A stretch of 64,000 nucleotides of DNA. Source: Luteimonas sp. RC10 (GTDB lineage: Bacteria > Pseudomonadota > Gammaproteobacteria > Xanthomonadales > Xanthomonadaceae). Each line of letters opens with the position of its first letter. Position 1 is the stretch's first letter. The DNA lies in the NCBI RefSeq assembly GCF_014192745.1, contig NZ_JACHYJ010000001.1, positions 661,634 through 725,633 on the forward strand, written 5' to 3'. Below the pieces are notes generated by a model. The model ran no database searches. It was not told the origin of the DNA and saw nothing but the letters and a program-made list of their open reading frames with translations. Below, piece by piece: positions 36,100-43,527 of this stretch. Made by a program: the position numbers and the translations under genes.

Positions 36100-38301
36100 A
36101 TGATGCCCAGTCCCGTTTCCCGATTCCCCTTCCCTACACTCCGGCCGCCGTCTCGCCGCGACCGCATGCCGCGTTCCGCGGCATGCGCATCGCTGCTGCT
36201 GGTGCTCGGCACGGCCGGTCCCGGTGCCGCCGCGGCGCAGGACCGCGGCCCGGTCGAGCTGCAGCGCGTCGAAGCGGTGGTCAGCACCGCCACGCGCAGC
36301 GAACGGCTGCTCTCCGACGTGCCGATCCGGACCGAGGTGCTGCGCAACGAGGACATCGCACTTCGTGCCGCGACCGATTTCTCGCGTGTCGCCGAGCTGA
36401 TCAACGGCCTGCGCGTGGAGAGCAACTGCCAGAACTGCAACACCTCCGAGATGCAGCTGCTGGGCCTGGGGGGTGCGTACAACCAGCTGCTGTTCGACGG
36501 TGCGCCGCTGATGTCGACGCTCGGCAGCGTCTACGGTCTCGAACAGATTCCGGCCGCCTTCATCAATCGCGTCGAAGTGGTGAAGGGCGGCGGCTCGTCC
36601 CTGTATGGGCCGGGCGCGGTTGCCGGGGTGGTCAACCTGATTCCTGAACAGCCGGTACGCAACGGCGGTTACGTGCAGCTGGGAACCGATGTGCAGAAGG
36701 GCGAGCCGGCGTGGAGCGTCGACGGCCGTGGTGATCTCATTTCCGAGGACGGCCGGGGCGGCCTGTCGCTGGTGGGACAGTGGTCGAGGCAGGACGCGCT
36801 GGACTTCAACGGCGACGGCTACAGCGAGATCGTCGATAAGGATCAGAAGGTGGCTGGCGCGCAGGGCTGGTACGCGCTGGGCGACGACACCACGCTGCGC
36901 GCCAACTACCTGTTTACCGACGAAACGCGTCGCGGCGGCAATCGCCTCGACCAGCCCGAATGGCTGGCCAACATCGCCGAATCGCTGGACACGCAGTACC
37001 ACCGCGGCGGCGTGCACCTGGATCACATCGTCAGCGAGGATGCCGACTTCACCCTTGGATACTCGTTCGCCCACATCGAGCGCCAGAGCTTCTACGGGGG
37101 GTTGGGTGAGGTGGAAACCGATCCCACATCCCCGGACTTCGACCCCGCGCAGCTGGATCCCGCGGTCCCGGGCAGTGCAGCCGGGACGGCCTTCGACCAG
37201 TACGGCTACACCGTCAATCCGCTGCACTACCTCGACACCCAGTTCAACCTGCGGCGCGGCGCGCACGCACTGGCCTTCGGCGCGCAATACAGGCGCGAGT
37301 CGGTACGTGACGACCGGCGCAACGGCGCCGGTGAGACGCTTGCACGCGGCGAGCGCGAGACCTTCAGCAATCTCGGCGTGTTCGTGCAGGACGAATGGAC
37401 CTTCAGCGATCGCGTCGATGTGGTGCTCGGGGCCCGCGCCGACAAGCACTCGGCGCTGGGCGATGCAGTGTTATCGCCACGCGTCGCGCTGGCCTGGCAG
37501 GCCAGCGATGCGCTGAAAGTGCGGGCCGGCATCTCCACGGGCTTCCGCGCGCCCGAGGTCTTCAGCGAGGACCTGCATGTCGACACGCTGGGCGCCGAGC
37601 CGGTGCGCATCCGCAATGCCGACGGGCTTTCGGAGGAGCGCGCGACCACGATGATGTTCGGCGTCGACTGGCGTTCGCCGGTCGACGGCCGCCTGAGCTG
37701 GGATGCGACCGCTTCGCTGACCGACCTGCGCGACACCTTCGTGCTCAGCGATATCCGGCAGGATGCAGGCGGCCTGTACCAGGTGCGCGGCAACGCCAGC
37801 GGGTCGCAGGTGGCCGGCTTCGAAACCAATCTGGGCTGGCAGGCCAGCGACACCCTGCAGCTCACCACCGGCATGGCCTGGTACCGCTCGCAGTTCGACG
37901 ATGCGCAGGTCATTTTCGACGACACCGCCGACGGCGGCGACACCGTCATCGCCAGCCGCGACTACCTCAAGACGCCGCGCTGGAGTGGACAGGCGCAGTT
38001 GACCTGGTCGCCGTCGCCACTGCTCGACGCCTACGTGGGCCTCAAGTACACCGGACACATGCACGTGCTCAACAACAACACCGCCAGCCTCAACCGGAGC
38101 GGCGACTTCTGGGTGGTCGATGCCGGGACGACCTGGCATCTGGGGCAGGGGGATCGCCACTGGGATCTGGCGGTCGGTGTGCGCAACCTGTTCGACCAGC
38201 GGCAGCGGGACCTGGAGACCGGCGCCGGCCGCGACAGCGACTACGTCTACGGTCCCCGCTTCGCGCGGTCGGCGTATGCGAGCGCCCGCTTCAACTTCTG
38301 A
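36100..38301 (+). CDS. TonB-dependent receptor, candidate manganese receptor
   Basis: A 733-residue outer-membrane receptor. The signal peptide ends near AAAAQ (about residue 47; ATG 36166, residue 23, is an alternative start). The plug domain follows (about 52-180), with [18 protein letters not shown] placing Cys110 and Cys113 in a CxxC next to the apical loop. Then come [24 protein letters not shown] and a full beta-barrel ending ASARFNF. It is divergent from mntR and has an MntR-like box just before its start. Control by manganese implies transport of manganese or of a manganese complex, but the substrate is an inference. A thioredoxin-fold gene follows on the same strand. Confidence 0.82.
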   Translation: MMPSPVSRFPFPTLRPPSRRDRMPRSAACASLLLVLGTAGPGAAAAQDRGPVELQRVEAVVSTATRSERLLSDVPIRTEVLRNEDIALRAATDFSRVAELINGLRVESNCQNCNTSEMQLLGLGGAYNQLLFDGAPLMSTLGSVYGLEQIPAAFINRVEVVKGGGSSLYGPGAVAGVVNLIPEQPVRNGGYVQLGTDVQKGEPAWSVDGRGDLISEDGRGGLSLVGQWSRQDALDFNGDGYSEIVDKDQKVAGAQGWYALGDDTTLRANYLFTDETRRGGNRLDQPEWLANIAESLDTQYHRGGVHLDHIVSEDADFTLGYSFAHIERQSFYGGLGEVETDPTSPDFDPAQLDPAVPGSAAGTAFDQYGYTVNPLHYLDTQFNLRRGAHALAFGAQYRRESVRDDRRNGAGETLARGERETFSNLGVFVQDEWTFSDRVDVVLGARADKHSALGDAVLSPRVALAWQASDALKVRAGISTGFRAPEVFSEDLHVDTLGAEPVRIRNADGLSEERATTMMFGVDWRSPVDGRLSWDATASLTDLRDTFVLSDIRQDAGGLYQVRGNASGSQVAGFETNLGWQASDTLQLTTGMAWYRSQFDDAQVIFDDTADGGDTVIASRDYLKTPRWSGQAQLTWSPSPLLDAYVGLKYTGHMHVLNNNTASLNRSGDFWVVDAGTTWHLGQGDRHWDLAVGVRNLFDQRQRDLETGAGRDSDYVYGPRFARSAYASARFNF

Positions 38302-38311
38302 GCGGCGCGGT

Positions 38312-39277
38312 GTGCGCGGGCGCTGGCGGGTCGCGGCGCTCGCCGCGCTGCTGTCGCTCCTCGCGCCTTTATCGGTGTCGGCGTCGGGCGACGATGCCAG
38401 CCGTGCCGATCCCGCGCTGCGCGCGGTGATCGACGCCGCGCTCGTGCGCCCCGACGGCGTGGACCTGCCGGCGTATCGCTGGGACCGGCCGCCGGAAATC
38501 GTCGCACTGTACTTCGGTGCCGACTGGTGCGCGCCGTGCCATGCGTTCTCGCCGACGCTGCGCGAGGTGCGCGACGCGCTGCGCGCGGCCGGCGCCGACA
38601 CCGAGGTGGTCTACGCCAGCCTCGACGAATCGGCAGCGCAGATGCGCCGTACGATGCGCCTGCGGGCGATGCCGTGGCCGGCGATCGAGCCGCGCCGGCT
38701 GCGCATGCTCGGCCCGGTGCGCGCGCTGGGCGGGATCGCGCCGCCGAACCTGGTGCTGGTCGACCGCGAGGGACGCGTCCTCGCCAGCGGCTGGGACGGG
38801 CGGCGCTATCTCGGCCTGCAGCCGGTGCTGCAGGCCTGGGTCGCGCATTTCGCGGCCTCAGGCGTCCTTGGGCAGCGCGCGGACCTGCGCCGGCCGGCCG
38901 CGCGAATCAAGCGCGATCATCACGAAGCGGCCGCGCGTGCACAGCTCGCGCTCGCCGCTGATCAGGTCCTCGGCGATCACCTCGACCTCGACCTGCATCG
39001 AGGTGCGCCCGACCTCGACCACCCGCGCGATGGTCTCCACCAACTGCCCCTGGCGGATCGGCAGCTTGAAATCGACCTGCTCCGAGCGGGCGGTGACGAC
39101 GGTCAGGCGCGCATAGCGCGAGGCGGCGATGAACGCGGCCTTGTCCATCCACGCCAGTGCCTGGCCGCCGAACAGCGTGCCCAGGTGGTTGGTGTGGTCG
39201 GGGAAGACGATCTCCAGCATCCGGGCTTCGGTGGAGGGGGCGGATGTGACGGCGGTGGGCATGGGGGCGTCCGATAG
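38312..39277 (+). CDS. Exported thioredoxin-fold protein, reading through the convergent gene
   Basis: GTG at 38312 starts a 321-residue frame 10 bp after the TonB receptor. A Sec signal (residues 1-25, ending SVSASG) precedes a thioredoxin fold with FGADWCAPCHAF (Cys73, Cys76), a likely cis-proline in IAPPNLVLVDREG, and the domain ends near residue 180 (QAWVAHFAASG). No stop follows there: the frame stays open for another 140 residues, antisense to the thioesterase gene at 38858-39262. That extension is low-complexity and looks non-native, so the true protein may have lost its stop by a small change near 38860. Role: disulfide or thiol chemistry in the periplasm, perhaps for the receptor. 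Confidence 0.7.
   Translation: MRGRWRVAALAALLSLLAPLSVSASGDDASRADPALRAVIDAALVRPDGVDLPAYRWDRPPEIVALYFGADWCAPCHAFSPTLREVRDALRAAGADTEVVYASLDESAAQMRRTMRLRAMPWPAIEPRRLRMLGPVRALGGIAPPNLVLVDREGRVLASGWDGRRYLGLQPVLQAWVAHFAASGVLGQRADLRRPAARIKRDHHEAAARAQLALAADQVLGDHLDLDLHRGAPDLDHPRDGLHQLPLADRQLEIDLLRAGGDDGQARIARGGDERGLVHPRQCLAAEQRAQVVGVVGEDDLQHPGFGGGGGCDGGGHGGVR
38858..39262 (-). CDS. Acyl-CoA thioesterase (hotdog fold, YciA-like)
   Basis: A 134-residue hotdog-fold enzyme. The core is HTNHLGTLFGGQALAWMDKAAFIAASRYA, quoted as LGTLFGGQALAWMD, with the catalytic Asp in that helix and Asn in HTNHLG. The later VEVEVIAEDLISGERELCTRGRFVMIALD is typical of the YciA/ACOT branch. It hydrolyses acyl-CoA thioesters in the cytoplasm. 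The start ATG 39262 is preferred to a longer frame. Its 3' end overlaps the convergent thioredoxin-fold reading frame completely, which is unusual for this compact genome. Confidence 0.9.
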   Translation of the reverse strand: MPTAVTSAPSTEARMLEIVFPDHTNHLGTLFGGQALAWMDKAAFIAASRYARLTVVTARSEQVDFKLPIRQGQLVETIARVVEVGRTSMQVEVEVIAEDLISGERELCTRGRFVMIALDSRGRPAQVRALPKDA

Positions 39278-39615
39278 GAGGGAATGCGTGGGGCCGCGCC
39301 GCAAGCAAGCTGAGGGCGGCACGCCTGAAAAGGGGCGACAGGGTGACGCCCCAACGCTGAATGGGGGGATGCCGGCGGGGGGCGCAATGCGTTACAGCGT
39401 ACCTGCCGAGAACTGCGCGGTGTGCGTCGCGCGACGTGGTCCTGGGGCGCTTCGTCGGTGGCGTGGCCCGGCGGCAACACGGATGGTGGCTGAACGAATG
39501 TAGAGCGCCCCGGGTCTACCCTAGTCCTGCGATCGACGACGACCACGGACACTGACGCCATCTCCGCGTCCGGGCCCTGCCCGGCGCTCGACCGACCATA
39601 CGAGAGGCAAGCCCG
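39263..39615. other. Divergent intergenic region, 353 bp
   Basis: No gene is visible between the thioesterase and the orphan at 39616. The only feature I note is TCTACCCTAG at 39515-39524, with a similar TCCACCCTAG about 70 bp upstream of the lipase-fold gene (31280-31271, minus strand), possibly part of a shared promoter. An IR or terminator is not evident. Confidence 0.4.
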
Positions 39616-40749
39616 ATGCGCATCGACCTTCCATTCGATCCTCCGTCGTGGAACCAGATCAAGGAAGCGGCAGGCCAGGTGCGCGATGTCGCACTGGACC
39701 GCGTCGATTCGGCCAGCGACTTTCTGCGCGGCGTCATCGACGGCCGCAGCGGACCGCGCCTGGTGCATGCGGGCGAAGGCTCGCCGTGGATTCCGCAGGG
39801 CCAGGGCTACGATGCGTCGCGTAACGAGCTGTTGACCAGCTACAACGGCGAAGTCGACGGCGGCAAGCGCGTGCTGTTGTCGGTGCAGGATGCCGAGGTC
39901 GGTAGCGCCTCGCAGCATGAACGCTCGGTATTTCTGGGCGGCACGGATGCGCAGGACCTCTATGCCGACGCCCCGACCAAGGCGGGTGGCGTGGCCGTGC
40001 ACGGCGATTACCTCTATGTCGCCGATGGCGGCGAGGTGTACGTCTACAACCGCGCCGATGTCGATGCAGCGGTCGCGGCGAACGAGGTCCAGGCCACGGT
40101 GCCCACGCCCTATCTCGACGCCGGGGAGCCGGTCGTCGGTCCGGACGGCGAGCCCGTGTTCGAGGCCTACACCACGCCCGAGACCCCGGTCAAAGCGATT
40201 GCCAAGATCGCGATTGGCGAATGCGGCAACGGTCCGTTCGGCGCCAGCTACGTCACCGTGCATGAGGGCCAGTTGTACGTGGGCCAGTTCACGCAGGATC
40301 CGCTCGATCCTGCATCGTTCACCAACGATTTCCCCACGCACGATGCCGAGCTGCGGCGCTACGAGATCGATCCGGAGACCGGGCTGTTCAACGCCAGCGA
40401 TTTCGACTCGATCGATGCGCCCCACAATGCGCAGGGCGCGGCAGTGACCGACACCGGCGTGCTGTTCTCCACGTCCTATGGCTCGGTGCCGGGGGTGGCG
40501 ACCGCGCAGCTGGTGTTTCAGCCGACCATCGACACCGCAACCCGCTTCGAGACCGACGGCGCGTCGAAAGTCGCCGCCGACGTGCCGTACTACGGGGAAG
40601 AGCTCAACATCATCAACGGCGAGATCTGGATCACGCACGAAAGCGGCGCAGACAAGTATCGCGACAAGACCGAGCCGCTCGAAGAGATCCAGATCTACTC
40701 GCTCGACGACCTGCGGATTCCTCGCGAGGACGTGGTCGGCGGCGGTTGA
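39616..40749 (+). CDS. Hypothetical soluble protein, probable beta-propeller-like
   Basis: A 377-residue protein I cannot name. There is no signal peptide or membrane segment. The N-terminal 45 residues (WNQIKEAAGQVRDVALDRVDSASDFL) are helical. The rest shows repeated strand-turn units typical of a propeller: NELLTSYNGEVDGGKRVLLSV, GGVAVHGDYLYVADGGEVYVYN, ASYVTVHEGQLYVGQFT and QGAAVTDTGVLFSTSYGS. A run near the end (ELNIINGEIWITHESGADKYRD) is similar. It is acidic overall. A helical N-terminus plus signal-less body resembles the lipase-fold and DUF4329-like genes in this window, so an exported effector-like protein is possible. Confidence 0.65.
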   Translation: MRIDLPFDPPSWNQIKEAAGQVRDVALDRVDSASDFLRGVIDGRSGPRLVHAGEGSPWIPQGQGYDASRNELLTSYNGEVDGGKRVLLSVQDAEVGSASQHERSVFLGGTDAQDLYADAPTKAGGVAVHGDYLYVADGGEVYVYNRADVDAAVAANEVQATVPTPYLDAGEPVVGPDGEPVFEAYTTPETPVKAIAKIAIGECGNGPFGASYVTVHEGQLYVGQFTQDPLDPASFTNDFPTHDAELRRYEIDPETGLFNASDFDSIDAPHNAQGAAVTDTGVLFSTSYGSVPGVATAQLVFQPTIDTATRFETDGASKVAADVPYYGEELNIINGEIWITHESGADKYRDKTEPLEEIQIYSLDDLRIPREDVVGGG

Positions 40750-40890
40750 TCACATCAGAGCGGCGCCGGCCTGGTCATGCGCTGGCGGCTGGTGATGTTT
40801 ACGTGCCGCCGCTCCCCATGCAGCGCGATGGCATCACAGGCCCCAGGCGCCTGTCATGGCGTGGGCTGCAGTAAGAACGTCGCGCCCGGC

Positions 40891-41238
40891 TCATGGCGGC
40901 GCGTCGACCGCAACGAGCGACTTGCGCAGGAAGTGCCGCGTGTGGCCTGGCGGAAAATCGTCCAGGGTGCCGAAGCAGGCATAGCCGTGGCGCCGATAGA
41001 ACGCGAGCGCCTGCCAGTCGAAGGTGTCGAGGAACGCCGCGTGGGCGCCCTGGGCGCGTGCGGCGTCTTCGGCATGCCGGAGCAGGCGTGTTCCAAAGCC
41101 GCGGTGACGCACTGCTTCGTCGACCCACAGGACATGGATCGACAGCCAGCCCAGATAGAGCTCCGCAGACAGGCCGCCGATCAACACGCCCGCGTCTTCA
41201 ATCACCCACTGCAGCGGCACGATCTCCAGTGCAGGCAC
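40891..41238 (-). CDS. GNAT-family N-acetyltransferase, 5' end unclear
   Basis: A GNAT acetyltransferase. The acetyl-CoA-binding motif A is VDEAVRHRGFGTRLLRHAEDAARAQG and motif B is AFLDTFDWQALAFYRRHGYACFG. GTG at 41238 gives 115 residues, but the frame is open upstream back to 41325. The extra translation there (VASHDEADWVAARLFAFNRTT) looks like genuine GNAT N-terminus and has no ATG, GTG or TTG. So the gene either uses a rare start codon (CTG or ATC-type) or is slightly decayed. Substrate is unknown. It is 88 bp downstream of the thioredoxin gene, on the same strand. Confidence 0.72.
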   Translation of the reverse strand: MPALEIVPLQWVIEDAGVLIGGLSAELYLGWLSIHVLWVDEAVRHRGFGTRLLRHAEDAARAQGAHAAFLDTFDWQALAFYRRHGYACFGTLDDFPPGHTRHFLRKSLVAVDAPP

Positions 41239-41325
41239 GGTGGTGCGGTTGAACGCGAACAGGCGGGCCGCGACCCAATCCGCCTCATCGTGCGAGGCGA
41301 CGCGGATCGTCGATGTAACGGCGCA

Positions 41326-41655
41326 TCAGCCCAGATGCTGGCTGGCGGCCTGGGCGATCTGACCCGGCGCCTGGAAGCCCGGCAGGCGCGCGGCTTCCTC
41401 GCCGTCGCGGAACAGCGCCAGCGTCGGCGTCTGCCGCAGCCCCAGGCCGCGGAAGAAGTCCTCGCCCACGATCTCCAGCTTCACCTTCAGCAGGACCAGA
41501 CCGTTCGCAGCGTCGGTCGCGGCGAACTTCGCCAGCGACATGTCCAGCATCTTGCAGCCCGGGCAGTCGTCCTTGTAGTAGTCCACGAGCAGGCGCGGAT
41601 GCGCGGCCAGGGCTGCGGCGTAGTCGTCAGGCGTGGAGGCGTGCAGGGTCTGCAT
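41326..41655 (-). CDS. Thioredoxin-family protein with CPGC active site, in nrd cluster
   Basis: A 109-residue cytoplasmic thioredoxin. The active site is DDCPGCKMLD (Cys31, Cys34), CPGC rather than the usual CGPC. The cis-proline lies in RQTPTLALFRDGEE. Its start overlaps the preceding flavodoxin gene by 29 bp. Placement after nrdA, nrdB and a flavodoxin strongly suggests a dedicated electron donor for ribonucleotide reductase, like NrdH or thioredoxin. The swapped Pro-Gly in the active site may change redox potential, an inference. Confidence 0.87.
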   Translation of the reverse strand: MQTLHASTPDDYAAALAAHPRLLVDYYKDDCPGCKMLDMSLAKFAATDAANGLVLLKVKLEIVGEDFFRGLGLRQTPTLALFRDGEEAARLPGFQAPGQIAQAASQHLG

Positions 41656-42109
41656 GGGGCGAAATCTCGTGGCGGCTCACAATGGTATCGGTCCAGCGTT
41701 CGATCTTCAGCGCGTCGCGCTCGCCGTGCGGCATCTGTTCGATCTCCAGCCGCGGATAGGGGCTGGCGAAGAACGTCGCGATGCGATGCACCGCGCCGCA
41801 GTAGTACTCCGCGCCCCACTGCGTCTCGCCGGTGCCGAACACCGCGACGTGCTCGGGCTTGCCGACCGCATCCACCAGATCGGCGATGAAGCGCTTCATC
41901 TCGCTCGGCGTGCGGCCGGCGTTGTCGGTCCAGGCGCCGAGCACGTACAGATCGTGCGCGGCGCCCTCGGGGCAGACCGAGGCGAGCGTCTGGATGTCGG
42001 TTTCGATCCAGGTCACCTCGTGCCCCAGCGCCTCGCACCGCGCCCGCACCATCCGGGCGACGTCGCGGGTGTTGCCGCTGAGCGAGCAGTAGGCGAGCAG
42101 AATGCGCAC
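41627..42109 (-). CDS. Flavodoxin in ribonucleotide reductase cluster
   Basis: A 160-residue flavodoxin-like protein. The FMN phosphate loop is YCSLSGNTRDVARMV and the isoalloxazine-contacting loops are in YVLGAWTDNAGRTP and VFGTGETQWGAEYYCGAV. It lies between nrdB and a thioredoxin gene on the same strand, so it probably reduces the NrdB metal centre during cofactor assembly or repair, as NrdI does in class Ib systems. It is longer than NrdI and looks like a standard short flavodoxin, so function is inferred from context. A REP-like palindrome separates it from nrdB. Confidence 0.85.
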   Translation of the reverse strand: MRILLAYCSLSGNTRDVARMVRARCEALGHEVTWIETDIQTLASVCPEGAAHDLYVLGAWTDNAGRTPSEMKRFIADLVDAVGKPEHVAVFGTGETQWGAEYYCGAVHRIATFFASPYPRLEIEQMPHGERDALKIERWTDTIVSRHEISPHADPARLHA

Positions 42110-42125
42110 AGGAGCAGACTCGGTA

Positions 42126-42205
42126 ACCGGGGTCAGAGTCGATTTTCGATCATCGGATGGTCAGACGGTAAGGCCGCCGGACACAAAATCGACTCTGACC
42201 CTGGT
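42126..42205. repeat. REP-like palindrome, copy 2, between nrdB and flavodoxin genes
   Basis: Inverted repeat with arms ACCGGGGTCAGAGTCGATTT(T) at 42126-42146 and its partner at 42185-42205 (one mismatch), separated by 38 bp. It belongs to the same family as the copies in recC and upstream of nrdB. It lies 11 bp after the nrdB stop and could form a stable 3' hairpin protecting or ending the nrdAB message. Confidence 0.88.
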
Positions 42206-42216
42206 TTTGCAATGCC

Positions 42217-43266
42217 TCAAAGATCGTCGAAACCGTTGTCCGAATTCGTCTTCTTGTACGACGCGTTGCGCATCTCGAAGAAGTCGGTCTTGGTCTCGGT
42301 GAAGTTGTCGGCGTAGGCCTTGATCCACGGCATGACGTTGTCGGTGGTCTCGGTGTAGAGCTTCTCGATGCCGAGCATGCCGGCCATCTTGTTGGCGCGG
42401 TACTTCACGTAGCGGATCATCTCGTCGACGTCGATGCCATCGATGCCGTCGAGCACTTCGCCGGTCCACTGGGTCTCCAGCTCGATCGCGTGCGCGAAAG
42501 CCTTGTGCACGTAGTCGGTGAGCTCGTTGGTCTGCAGCTCGGGGTTCTCGCCGACGATGGCGCGGATCACCTCGCTGATGAACTTGGTGTGGGCCAGCTC
42601 GTCGCGGTTGATGAAGCTGATGATCTTGCCGGTGCCGGTCATCCGGTTCTGGCGGACCAGGTTGTAGAAGTACGCAAAGCCCGAATAGAAGTTGATGCCT
42701 TCCAGGATCGAGGACTGGATCAGCGAGCGCAGCAGCGTCTCGGCGGTCTTCTCGCGCATGAAGTCGTCGTACGACGCCATGATCGGCGCGTTGCGCTTCT
42801 GGATCGTGGGATGCGTACGCGCGATCTCGAACACGCGGTTCTGGTTCGACAGATCGGTGATCGAGGCCAGCACGTAGCTGTAGCTCTCGTTATGGATCAC
42901 TTCCTGCTGGCCGATGATCGCGGCGTTGGCATGCGCGGCCGGGTCGGTGATGTATTCGGCGACGTTGTAGATGAAGCGCGTCTGCGGCGAGTCGAGCGTG
43001 GCCAGCAGACCGATGATCGAATCGTAGGCGTTCTTCTCGCGCGCCGAGAGCTCGCCGTACTGCTTGGCGTCGCCCTTCATGTCGACCTCGTCCGGAATCC
43101 AGAAGTTGGTCGAGAGCTCCTTGTAGGCGCGATAGAACGACGGGTACGGAATGTCGTTCCAGTTGAGGATGCCGGACGTGCGCCCGTTGATGATGCCGGT
43201 CGAGCGGTTGGGGTGACGCGGCTCGAGGATCTTGATGCGATCGAGGGGCGTGGAAGTCGTGGCCAT
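42217..43266 (-). CDS. nrdB: Ribonucleoside-diphosphate reductase beta subunit
   Basis: A 349-residue class I radical-generating subunit. Metal ligands are all present: Asp92 (LATLDSPQ), Glu122 and His125 (QEVIHNESY), Glu189 (ILEGINFYSG), Glu223 and His226 (NRDELAHTKF). Tyr129, four residues after His125, is the radical tyrosine. The spacings equal those of E. coli NrdB (115/118/122 and 204/238/241). ATG at 43266 is chosen; a longer in-frame start would fall in the repeat. Whether the site uses iron or manganese cannot be told; the nearby flavodoxin makes the question relevant. It provides the radical to NrdA. Confidence 0.95.
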   Translation of the reverse strand: MATTSTPLDRIKILEPRHPNRSTGIINGRTSGILNWNDIPYPSFYRAYKELSTNFWIPDEVDMKGDAKQYGELSAREKNAYDSIIGLLATLDSPQTRFIYNVAEYITDPAAHANAAIIGQQEVIHNESYSYVLASITDLSNQNRVFEIARTHPTIQKRNAPIMASYDDFMREKTAETLLRSLIQSSILEGINFYSGFAYFYNLVRQNRMTGTGKIISFINRDELAHTKFISEVIRAIVGENPELQTNELTDYVHKAFAHAIELETQWTGEVLDGIDGIDVDEMIRYVKYRANKMAGMLGIEKLYTETTDNVMPWIKAYADNFTETKTDFFEMRNASYKKTNSDNGFDDL

Positions 43267-43305
43267 GTTCGTTTCTCGTGTTTCGTGTCGCGGGCGATCG
43301 GCAGA

Positions 43306-43381
43306 ACCGGGGTCAGAGTGCATTTTTCCGGTGCGCTCTCGAGCCGGGGTCAGTAGGTGAAAAATGCACTCTGACCCCGGT
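43306..43381. repeat. REP-like palindrome, copy 3, composite, upstream of nrdB
   Basis: Perfect 22-bp arms, left at 43306-43327 (ACCGGGGTCAGAGTGCATTT plus TT) and right at 43360-43381. A second, partial left arm (CCGGGGTCAG) lies inside at about 43343-43353, so the copy looks like a nested or tandem insertion. It is in the nrdA-nrdB spacer, 40 bp before the nrdB start, where it could reduce read-through or tune nrdB expression. Confidence 0.9.
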
Positions 43382-43411
43382 TTTCGGTGCTTCGAATCAA
43401 ACTGGAGGACA

Positions 43412-43433
43412 GCCCCCCTTAAGTCAGGGGGGC
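43412..43433. repeat. GC-rich hairpin in the nrdA-nrdB spacer
   Basis: GCCCCCC-N8-GGGGGGC next to copy 3 of the REP-like palindrome, followed by a second small dyad (GCGC-GCCGAAG-GCGC). It looks like another intergenic repeat element of the same genome; no coding potential. Confidence 0.5.
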
Positions 43434-43475
43434 GCGCCGAAGGCGCGGGGGTGTGGATGCTGATGAGTAGGGTCT

Positions 43476-43527
43476 ACGGTTTGCAACGCAAACCGTGGAA
43501 GCTGAAAGCGCGAATGCGCTGTCAGCT
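43476..43527. repeat. Hairpins at the 3' end of nrdA
   Basis: Two adjacent dyads. ACGGTTTGC-N3-GCAAACCGT (43476-43496) is perfect. AGCTGA-AAGCGC-GAAT-GCGCTG-TCAGCT (about 43500-43527) contains the nrdA stop codon (43522-43524). They may form a processing or attenuation structure between nrdA and nrdB. Confidence 0.55.

Noticed and set aside
43306..43323. Longer nrdB start inside the REP-like repeat
   Set aside because: It would prepend repeat-derived residues; ATG 43266 gives the conserved NrdB N-terminus.
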